This document shows, piece after piece, positions 1 through 5,027 of a DNA stretch of 5,027 bases. Within the stretch, counting starts at the first letter, position 1, and each line of letters opens with the position of its first letter. The DNA lies in the NCBI GenBank assembly GCA_937897005.1, contig CALCOQ010000018.1:1-5027 (forward strand). Direction: 5' to 3'. The notes beneath the pieces were generated by a model, which worked only from the letters and a program-made list of their open reading frames with translations, made no database searches and was not told the DNA's origin. Source of the DNA: an uncultured euryarchaeote. GTDB lineage: Archaea > Thermoplasmatota > Poseidoniia > Poseidoniales > Poseidoniaceae. The translations under genes were made by a program, and so were the position numbers.

Positions 1-990
1 ATCTGCATTTGCAGCATATGCTCCATTGGGATTTCCATGGAACCAGGAATTGGTCGGCTCTCCTGAATTGGTCAAATTGATCGCATCGATGAACCAGCCC
101 GGCCTCTCTTGACTATGATTCGTGGTCACGATGTTGAAACGGAATCGAATCGATGAAGCGTTCCTCAACGTGTACAAGCCCAGTTGTTGGTCAAGTGGAA
201 ATTCGCTTTGCTCCCATGCGCTTGCATTGGTGCCGACAAAGGCGGGTGTTCCATTCTCCAAGTTATCAGAGTGCCCGCCAATCGGTTCTATCTGCTGCCA
301 ACTTCCATTGTCGAGGCTTGCTTCGACCCATGCCCCATCATCATTGTCGACCGATAACCAATGTTCGAAATGGAGGCTGTAGTTACTGACCACATTCGGT
401 AGGTCAATCGGTTCCGTCTGCATCCATTCCGATGTTCCGGGAGGCAGTCCGCCTTGCAAGGTTGCTGCTGCCAATAATAATCCTTCAGGGACTGAATTAG
501 GAGCAGAACCATTGGCATTGCTGAAATTAAGTGCATTCACTGACCAGATATGAGAGGATGATGTGAATCCATTGAACTGCAAGCGCAGCGTTTCAAGATC
601 ATCTGCCGAGCCTACATCTTGATCCGGTGCCAGACTGAGTTTGTCTTGGAAATGCGAGGTTGAGGTTAAATCATTGCTACCCATTGTTAGATTCTGGTTC
701 TGGATACCCGCTTCAAACCAACTTCCATTCCCTCCGTCCATATCCCAAGCAGTGCTGAGATTCAGCCATCCATCGGTGATCGTTGCATTGGCGGGAATGG
801 AGAAACCATCGCTAAGAACACTGATTCCAGCGCTGTCAGTAGTGCTGTTCGAACCTAATGAGGCAGCTCCTGAATACAGAGTCCGATAGGCTGATGAAGG
901 AGCGAGGAAAGGTGAAGCCGAGGATATCAGCAGTAGTACAACTAGCGCTGCCGCCCTCCATTTTCCAGCCGCCGAATGTCTTACGCGCAC
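1..990 (-). CDS. Secreted/surface protein with MAM-like jelly-roll module (N-terminal part, runs off left edge)
   Basis: The minus strand is open without a stop from 990 to the window edge, giving the first 330 residues; the C-terminus lies outside. The proposed start is GTG at 990. An in-frame TGA lies upstream at 1059-1057, and the only other candidate between them is TTG at 1056. Residues 1-12 are basic, 13-29 form a hydrophobic segment (AAALVVLLLISSASPFL), and a signal-peptidase-like SSA ends at residue 34, so this looks like a Sec signal peptide. Residues about 60-150 look like a beta-rich extracellular domain. Residues about 200-305 resemble the MAM/concanavalin-like modules seen in secreted peptidases (DGAWVEASLDNGSW, SIRFRF, PGWFIDAI). 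I count 14 N-X-S/T sequons, as expected for a glycosylated archaeal exoprotein. No catalytic motif is visible in this part, so it could be a secreted protease, an adhesin or another surface protein. The reading frame and secretion are confident; the function is not known. Confidence 0.85.
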   Translation of the reverse strand, partial: MRVRHSAAGKWRAAALVVLLLISSASPFLAPSSAYRTLYSGAASLGSNSTTDSAGISVLSDGFSIPANATITDGWLNLSTAWDMDGGNGSWFEAGIQNQNLTMGSNDLTSTSHFQDKLSLAPDQDVGSADDLETLRLQFNGFTSSSHIWSVNALNFSNANGSAPNSVPEGLLLAAATLQGGLPPGTSEWMQTEPIDLPNVVSNYSLHFEHWLSVDNDDGAWVEASLDNGSWQQIEPIGGHSDNLENGTPAFVGTNASAWEQSEFPLDQQLGLYTLRNASSIRFRFNIVTTNHSQERPGWFIDAINLTNSGEPTNSWFHGNPNGAYAANAD

Positions 991-1131
991 GTGTACACCC
1001 GGGCCGACAAGGTCGGCCCGATGGCCTTGAAACCTGTGAATCCCTGTCTTTGTCAATCAACAAACAATTTCGGTCATCCTGAACAGTGCGAGCATTCAAG
1101 GGATGGGCGCGATGCAGTCCTTGTGAGCGCG
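991..1131. promoter_or_regulatory. Divergent intergenic region between secreted-protein gene and GINS gene
   Basis: This 141-bp stretch must hold the promoters of both divergent genes. It contains a palindrome cluster at its left end, an AT-rich patch at about 1053-1070 (caatcaacaaacaattt), and a 9-bp direct repeat near the GINS start. I could not pick out a clear archaeal TATA box for either gene. The AT-rich patch lies 60-80 bp from both start codons and is the most likely core promoter zone. That placement is inference. Confidence 0.4.
1000..1020. repeat. Perfect inverted repeat, 9-bp arms with 3-nt loop
   Basis: CGGGCCGAC (1000-1008), a loop of AAG, then GTCGGCCCG (1012-1020) are exact reverse complements. 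On the minus strand this GC-rich hairpin ends 9 nt before the GTG start of the secreted-protein gene and directly abuts its weak Shine-Dalgarno-like GGTGT. It could fold in the mRNA leader and restrict translation, or serve as an operator dyad for the divergent promoters. No T-run follows on either strand, so an intrinsic terminator is unlikely. Confidence 0.8.
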
Positions 1132-2136
1132 ATGCCTGAGGACTCCAAAACGGCAAGGAAACTTGAAGCCAAGCGGGCCAAGGAAATTGAGGAGGAGCTG
1201 TATGCCACATTACGAAGACAGGTGGAAAGAATGCATCCCGTACAACTTCCATTCTCTGAATTCTGGAGTCAGAGTGGAGATTTACTCGATCATATCGAGG
1301 GGGAATTGAACAAGTCAGTACGAACCCAAGGGCATACTCTACGCTCTCATACCGCCAGCAAGCGGCAAGCGAATGTTCGCAGAGCACTGACTGAGTTGGC
1401 TCGCAAGAGATTGGTGGCGTTATTGAATCATGCAGTGACCACTAATCTCAGGCCCGTGGGGGATATTGATTCCCAGAATATCCCATCATTGGATTGGAAC
1501 AAGCACGATTCTTCTGAGAAACAATTCTACAACCAATGTGTTCGGTTGGTTGAATCGTTCAAGGCGAGTATAGATTGGACTGAGATGCACAAGGGAGCAG
1601 GAGTAGCCGAATCCATCCTTGAAGTGGAGTCTGGAACCAAGCAGCTCGATGAGTTCATCAAACAGCCTGGAGGTCTGACAGGTAGAGGGCCTCCTCCGCT
1701 TGAGATCATCATGAAAGAAGAGAAGAATATTGAGGAGTTTGATGAAGATGAAGAGGAAAGAATCGCTAGAGTGGAAGGCTATCCTGAATTGATGGAGATG
1801 GCGAATCAATCTCAATCAGAGGAAACACCCACTCATTCCGAACAACCATCATTCATTCCACAGGGCAAGGAGATGACCCTTGATGAATTGATCAGCATCG
1901 CCCCTGCCTCCTCCAGCCCTCCATCAGAATTTGAGAACAGTGATGTTCAGGAGCCTGACGAATCGACATTGAAGTCAGTCGAACTCTTGAGAATCAGGAT
2001 TCTAGAATCATCAGAAGAACCGATAATCACTGCTGAGGGAGAAATTGACCTTGAAGTAGGCGATGTCCATCAATTAGAACAGCAGATTGCAGATTACTTG
2101 ATTCATGCAGGAGTGGCCGAAGCCGCACCACTATGA
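1132..2136 (+). CDS. Archaeal GINS subunit, Gins51-type, with long acidic linker
   Basis: GINS binds MCM and the GAN/RecJ-like nuclease to form the archaeal replicative helicase complex. The N-terminal helical A domain covers roughly residues 1-150, with GINS-like blocks ALTELARKRLVALLNHAVT (85-103) and EKQFYNQCVRLVESFKASI (129-147). The C-terminal B domain is at about 282-334: VELLRIRILESSEEP, then a short beta segment, EVGDVHQLEQQIADYLIHAGVAE. A domain first and B domain last is the Gins51 order. Between them lies an acidic, low-complexity linker of about 130 residues (for example EEFDEDEEER at 201-210), so the protein is 334 residues against roughly 200 in many archaeal Gins51 proteins. 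ATG at 1132 is chosen because the frame upstream of it (back to 976) looks non-coding. GTG at 1123 is an alternative, and neither has a clear Shine-Dalgarno. The stop lies 5 bp from the convergent rpsJ stop. The family is assigned from motif pattern and domain order, without a database search. Confidence 0.75.
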   Translation: MPEDSKTARKLEAKRAKEIEEELYATLRRQVERMHPVQLPFSEFWSQSGDLLDHIEGELNKSVRTQGHTLRSHTASKRQANVRRALTELARKRLVALLNHAVTTNLRPVGDIDSQNIPSLDWNKHDSSEKQFYNQCVRLVESFKASIDWTEMHKGAGVAESILEVESGTKQLDEFIKQPGGLTGRGPPPLEIIMKEEKNIEEFDEDEEERIARVEGYPELMEMANQSQSEETPTHSEQPSFIPQGKEMTLDELISIAPASSSPPSEFENSDVQEPDESTLKSVELLRIRILESSEEPIITAEGEIDLEVGDVHQLEQQIADYLIHAGVAEAAPL

Positions 2137-2141
2137 ACCAT

Positions 2142-2471
2142 TCAATTGGCGTGGCGCAGAGAAATCTCGATGGAGACTGTATCTGGAATCGGTAATTTCA
2201 GTACCTTTCGAAGTGCATTCTCATCCTTGCTTGTGCCGACCTTCATCTCAAGCATACGCTTGTGGATTCTCATTTCCCAATGGTCCCAGGTCTCACTCCC
2301 TTCACCATCAGGACTCTTGCGGCATGGAACCACTAGTCTTCTGGTTGGTAGAGGGATTGGTCCGCGAAGTTTGATGTCTGCATTTTCACAGATGTTCTTG
2401 ATCTGATCGCATACGAAATCGACATCCCGGTGATTCTCACCGGTCAGTTTGATGATAGTTACTCCAGCCAA
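2142..2471 (-). CDS. rpsJ: Small-subunit ribosomal protein uS10 (S10)
   Basis: This gene encodes 109 residues. uS10 sits in the head of the 30S subunit. The archaeal signature is clear: GPIPLPTRRLVVPCRKSPDG at about 37-56, then ETWDHWEMRIHKR, and a C-terminal IPDTVSIEISL. Compared with Thermoplasma S10 as I recall it, there is an insertion of about four residues after HKRMLE (around KVGTSKDE). The start is TTG at 2471: the same frame has a stop (TGA, at 2492-2490) seven codons upstream with no ATG or GTG between, and a strong Shine-Dalgarno precedes the TTG. It lies 45 bp downstream of tuf with no promoter or terminator visible between, so the two are probably co-transcribed. This is the usual EF-1A then S10 order of archaeal translation operons. 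Confidence 0.95.
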   Translation of the reverse strand: MAGVTIIKLTGENHRDVDFVCDQIKNICENADIKLRGPIPLPTRRLVVPCRKSPDGEGSETWDHWEMRIHKRMLEMKVGTSKDENALRKVLKLPIPDTVSIEISLRHAN

Positions 2472-2474
2472 GTG

Positions 2475-2485
2475 ATCACGCCTTG
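2475..2485 (-). promoter_or_regulatory. Shine-Dalgarno of rpsJ that fixes the TTG start
   Basis: On the minus strand CAAGGCGTGAT lies 3 nt before the TTG start. It differs at one base from the tuf ribosome binding site and matches much of AGGAGGUGAUC, the complement of the archaeal 16S 3' end. This supports TTG as a true start. Confidence 0.75.
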
Positions 2486-2516
2486 CTTGTCATCTCCACT
2501 TCTCACGTTGACCGAA

Positions 2517-3806
2517 TCATTTCTTGTCGATCTTCACGCAGACGCCGGCAGCGACGGTCTTACCCATATCGCGGATAGCGAAGCGGGACAACTCAGGGAA
2601 GGTGTCCATCTGCTCGATTGCCATTGGCTTGGTAGGCTGGAAGCGAATCAGACAAGCGTCTCCAGTCTTGAGGAAGGAAGGGTTTGCTTCCTTTCCATTC
2701 TTGTTGGTCTTCTCCAGAAGTTCCAGGAATCGAACTGCAACCTGTGCAGTGTGCGCGTGAAACACTGGTGAGTATCCCACTGAAACAGCCTTTGGAATAT
2801 CCATGAGCTGAATCTGTCCTACGAATGACTCATCGTGGCGAACGAATGATGGTTCATTGTCAGCATATCCTGCCACGTCTCCACGGCGGATGTCTGTTGC
2901 AGCGAGTCCACGAATGTTGAATCCGACGTTGTCTCCAGGTTCAGCCTTGGGCACATTGGTGTGATGCATCTCAATGGACTTGACTTCAGCACTCTGTTGA
3001 CTGGGATTGAATACCACAGTCTTTCCAGCGTGAAGAATTCCGGTCTCGATCTTGCCCACAGGGACAGTTCCGATACCGCTGATCTTGTAGACATCTTGAA
3101 TCGGTAGGCGAAGAGGCTTGTCGAGTGGCTTTGGCGGCATCTCGATAGCATCGATTGCATCGAACAATGTAGGTCCTTTGTACCATGGAGTCTTATCAGA
3201 CTTGTTGAACACGTTGTCACCTTCAAGGGATGATGCTGGGATCATTGGAACATCTGCAGGGTTGAAACCAGCCATCTTGAGTAGTTCACTGACTTCACTG
3301 ACCGCCTTCTTGTACTTGTCTTCGTTCCAATCGACACCAGCGATGTCCATCTTGTTGACGTGGACGATGAGTTGCTTGACGCCGAGAACACGAGCCAAGA
3401 AAGCGTGCTCCTTGGTCTGGGAGTTGACACCATCGTTTGCTGCACACAGAAGCACTGCGGCATCTGCCTGACTTGTGCCAGTGATCATGTTCTTGACGAA
3501 ATCACGGTGCCCTGGAGCATCGATGATGGTCCAGTAGAAATTAGGAGTGAAGAATTCCTTGTGAGCCACGTCAATGGTGATTCCACGCTCGCGCTCTTCT
3601 TTCAATCCATCCATGACATAGGCGAAACCGAAACCAGCCTTTCCACGCTCTGAAGCTTCTTTTTCGAACTTCTCGATTACATGTGCTTCGATATGTCCAC
3701 TATCAAGTAGCAATCGCCCAACTGTGGTCGATTTTCCATGGTCGACGTGACTGATGAATACTATGTTTAGATGCGGTTTGCTTTTGTCTTCCCACTTAGA
3801 ACTCAT
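2517..3806 (-). CDS. tuf: Translation elongation factor 1A (EF-1 alpha / aEF-1A)
   Basis: The product has 429 residues, full length for the family. This GTPase carries aminoacyl-tRNA to the ribosomal A site. The GTP-binding motifs are in order: G1 SHVDHGKS (19-26), G2 threonine in RGITID (Thr77), G3 DAPGH (96-100), G4 NKMD (151-154) and G5 SSLEGDN (192-198). Domains II and III follow, with SGIGTVPVGKIETG, KSIEMHH, EPGDNVGFNIRG, HTAQVAVRF and FAIRDMGKTVAAG all in place. The first P-loop residue is Ser19, where EF-1A proteins normally have Gly. ATG at 3806 is chosen over the in-frame GTG at 3815 because that GTG lies inside the Shine-Dalgarno sequence itself. The gene is read divergently from the AtuA gene, so EF-2 or uS7, frequent upstream partners in archaea, are not directly adjacent here. 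Confidence 0.97.
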   Translation of the reverse strand: MSSKWEDKSKPHLNIVFISHVDHGKSTTVGRLLLDSGHIEAHVIEKFEKEASERGKAGFGFAYVMDGLKEERERGITIDVAHKEFFTPNFYWTIIDAPGHRDFVKNMITGTSQADAAVLLCAANDGVNSQTKEHAFLARVLGVKQLIVHVNKMDIAGVDWNEDKYKKAVSEVSELLKMAGFNPADVPMIPASSLEGDNVFNKSDKTPWYKGPTLFDAIDAIEMPPKPLDKPLRLPIQDVYKISGIGTVPVGKIETGILHAGKTVVFNPSQQSAEVKSIEMHHTNVPKAEPGDNVGFNIRGLAATDIRRGDVAGYADNEPSFVRHDESFVGQIQLMDIPKAVSVGYSPVFHAHTAQVAVRFLELLEKTNKNGKEANPSFLKTGDACLIRFQPTKPMAIEQMDTFPELSRFAIRDMGKTVAAGVCVKIDKK

Positions 3807-3810
3807 GTTT

Positions 3811-3821
3811 ATCACTCCTTG
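3811..3821 (-). promoter_or_regulatory. Shine-Dalgarno of tuf
   Basis: On the minus strand CAAGGAGTGAT stands 4 nt before ATG at 3806. It pairs well with the archaeal 16S 3' end (ideal AGGAGGUGAU, one G missing). The GTG inside it would be an alternative in-frame start, but using it would leave no binding site upstream, so it is rejected. Confidence 0.8.
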
Positions 3822-3967
3822 ATGCGACCCGCCGAACGGACTTCACTATATCAATACCGCGACGCGATAAATGACGCGCATTACCTGCTTGAGCCACCAT
3901 TTACTGGCGCAGAAGCGTAATTCCTTAGAACGACCGTGTGTTTCCCACACTGATGCGGAGCGAGGGG
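3822..3967. promoter_or_regulatory. Divergent promoter region between tuf and the AtuA gene
   Basis: This stretch is non-coding on both strands as far as I can see and has no tRNA-like TψC arm. It contains candidate TATA elements for both genes, a GACGCG direct repeat (3861-3866 and 3873-3878, start to start 12 bp), and a small perfect hairpin at 3936-3950 (GTGTG, TTTCC, CACAC) just upstream of the AtuA start candidates. Confidence 0.5.
3847..3852 (-). promoter_or_regulatory. Candidate TATA box for tuf
   Basis: Minus-strand GATATA is centred 43 bp before the tuf ATG. Archaeal transcription usually starts about 25 bp downstream of the TATA centre, which would put the start near 3823 and give a leader of about 17 nt that just contains the Shine-Dalgarno. 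A second AT-rich element (TTTATCG, about 3866-3872) is an alternative. Neither has a convincing BRE. Confidence 0.35.
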
Positions 3968-5027
3968 GTGACTCGGATCGGTGGGGCCGGCGGATTCTGG
4001 GGTGACCAGGTTTTTGCCCCTATCGATCTATTGGTAGGTGCCGAATTGGATTACCTGACAATGGATTATCTCGCTGAGGTGACCATGTCCATTCTTGCCA
4101 AGCAAATGGCCAGAGACCCGCAGAAGGGATGGGCTACAGATCTTATTGATTGGTTGAGAGCAGGAGGCATTTCAATGCTGCATGAGAAGAAGACCAGACT
4201 GGTGACGAATGCCGGTGGAGCCAACCCCAATGCATGCGCTGAAGCAGTTCTTGCTCTGGCTTGTGAGATCGGATGGGTGGATTGCAGGATAGCAATGGTT
4301 TCTGGGGATGATGTCCTCCCCTTGATAGACGATGTTCTTGGAGGTGGAAAAGCGGTTGAGCACATGGATTCTGGAGAATCCTTGTTCAATGTCAGGAGTG
4401 AAATTGTTTCGGCCAATGCATATCTTGGTGCTGGTGCCATTGCCCACGCACTTGAAAGAGGCGCCGATATCGTGATCACTGGACGAGTTGCAGACGCCAG
4501 CCTCATCGTCGGTAGTATGTTGCATTCAGAAGGTTGGGCATCAAGAGCCTTGGATAAGGAAAAGCCAGTCTTTTCATTGGTCGAGGAATGGGCGCCAGAT
4601 GAACTTGATAATCCACTCGATGTACTCGCAGGTTGGACTCTTGCAGGTCACCTCATCGAATGTGGAGCGCAGGTGACCGGAGGTAATTCAAGTGACTGGG
4701 AAGTGATTCCAAATCTTGCAGACGTGGGTTATCCAATCGCTGAAATCAGCCGCAATGGTGATTCTATCATAACCAAACTGGAAGGGACCGGAGGTAGTGT
4801 CAGCCGACGTACCGTGGCTGAACAGATGTTGTATGAGATAGGTGACCCCACCGCCTACATGACCCCAGATGTCGTCGTTGACCTATCCAACACTAAGTTG
4901 AAGAAAGCCGGTAAGAACAGGATCAAGGTCTCGGGAACCAAGGGAAAAGCGGCTCCACAGACTCTCAAAGTATCCTCCAATTTCAAGGATGGTTGGTTCG
5001 CAGCTGGTGATCTGGTGATTCCAGGGC
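3968..5027 (+). CDS. AtuA family (DUF1446) protein, N-terminal part, runs off right edge
   Basis: The first 353 residues are present and the frame is still open at the window end. The family takes its name from AtuA of the Pseudomonas acyclic terpene (citronellol/geraniol) utilisation cluster; its exact reaction is not established. Family blocks are well preserved: GFWGD (9-13), LDYLTMDYLAEVTMS (27-41), TNAGGANP (80-87), ITGRVADASL (170-179), AGHLIECGAQVTGGN (226-240) and, near 275-302, GGSVSRRTVAEQ followed by YEIGDPTAYMTPDV. No signal peptide or membrane segment is seen, so it is probably cytoplasmic. Start choice: GTG 3968 gives the family-like N-terminus MTRIGG and has GGAG 7 nt upstream. 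ATG at 3953 adds five residues, lacks a Shine-Dalgarno, and could serve a leaderless transcript. GTG 3938 is less likely, and an in-frame TAG lies at 3926. A role in branched-chain or isoprenoid acyl-CoA breakdown is inference from the family name; the downstream genes are outside the window. Confidence 0.88.
   Translation, partial: MTRIGGAGGFWGDQVFAPIDLLVGAELDYLTMDYLAEVTMSILAKQMARDPQKGWATDLIDWLRAGGISMLHEKKTRLVTNAGGANPNACAEAVLALACEIGWVDCRIAMVSGDDVLPLIDDVLGGGKAVEHMDSGESLFNVRSEIVSANAYLGAGAIAHALERGADIVITGRVADASLIVGSMLHSEGWASRALDKEKPVFSLVEEWAPDELDNPLDVLAGWTLAGHLIECGAQVTGGNSSDWEVIPNLADVGYPIAEISRNGDSIITKLEGTGGSVSRRTVAEQMLYEIGDPTAYMTPDVVVDLSNTKLKKAGKNRIKVSGTKGKAAPQTLKVSSNFKDGWFAAGDLVIPG

Noticed and set aside
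1000..1020. Inverted repeat as an intrinsic terminator or transposon end
   Set aside because: No T-run follows on either strand, both flanking genes point away from it, and no second copy or target duplication is seen in the window.
976..1131. N-terminal extension of the GINS frame by 52 residues
   Set aside because: The extension crosses the inverted repeat and the start of the divergent gene, and its translation (many Cys, His, Asn) does not look like the rest of the protein.
836..1387. Minus-strand open frame of 183 codons
   Set aside because: It overlaps both the secreted-protein start and the GINS A domain in another frame; its translation is rich in Cys, Arg and Trp with no domain pattern, typical of a shadow frame.
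2819..3653. Several open frames on both strands inside tuf
   Set aside because: All are shadows of the EF-1A reading frame, which has complete family motifs.
3811..3815. GTG at 3815 as tuf start
   Set aside because: It lies inside the Shine-Dalgarno sequence; the ATG at 3806 has correct spacing.
3822..3967. Possible tRNA or small RNA gene in the GC-rich tuf/AtuA gap
   Set aside because: No TψC-arm motif or cloverleaf could be drawn on either strand; only a 5-bp hairpin at 3936-3950 was found.
4066..4525. Two minus-strand open frames inside the AtuA gene
   Set aside because: They are antisense to a frame that shows clear AtuA family blocks throughout.
1..5027. CRISPR array, insertion sequence or defence system
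   Set aside because: I saw no regularly spaced repeats, transposase motifs or defence-type domains anywhere in the window.

Overview
The window most likely comes from a planktonic euryarchaeon of the Thermoplasmatota, with Marine Group II (Poseidoniales) the best guess. It carries an archaeal-type elongation factor 1A followed by archaeal uS10, both most like Thermoplasma-type sequences. It also has an archaeal GINS replication protein with a C-terminal B domain, a secreted protein rich in N-glycosylation sequons, and an AtuA-family catabolic protein. The organism call is inferred from protein character only; no rRNA or tRNA gene is present to confirm it.

Layout. (1) Positions 1-990, minus strand: the N-terminal 330 codons of a secreted or surface protein with a signal peptide and a jelly-roll/MAM-like module. 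The gene runs off the left edge. (2) 991-1131: a divergent intergenic region with a perfect 9-bp GC-rich inverted repeat and several nested palindromes. (3) 1132-2136, plus strand: a Gins51-type GINS subunit with an unusually long acidic linker. (4) After only 5 bp, the convergent minus-strand pair rpsJ (uS10, 2142-2471, TTG start) and upstream of it tuf (EF-1A, 2517-3806). The two are 45 bp apart and have near-identical Shine-Dalgarno sequences. (5) 3807-3967: a divergent promoter region. (6) 3968 to the right edge, plus strand: the first 353 codons of an AtuA (DUF1446) family protein, truncated by the window. No gene-free stretch exceeds 300 bases.

How the genes relate. tuf and rpsJ form the translation unit found at the end of the archaeal str-type operon: EF-1A delivers aminoacyl-tRNA to the ribosome, and uS10 is a small-subunit protein. 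The GINS gene serves the replicative helicase and is transcribed toward rpsJ. The secreted protein and the AtuA protein sit on the flanks, diverge from their neighbours, and have no evident functional link to them.

I found no convincing new defence, mobile or RNA-based system. The items most worth checking are a serine in place of the first glycine of the EF-1A P-loop, the palindrome cluster directly beside the start of the secreted-protein gene, and the long acidic linker in the GINS protein.
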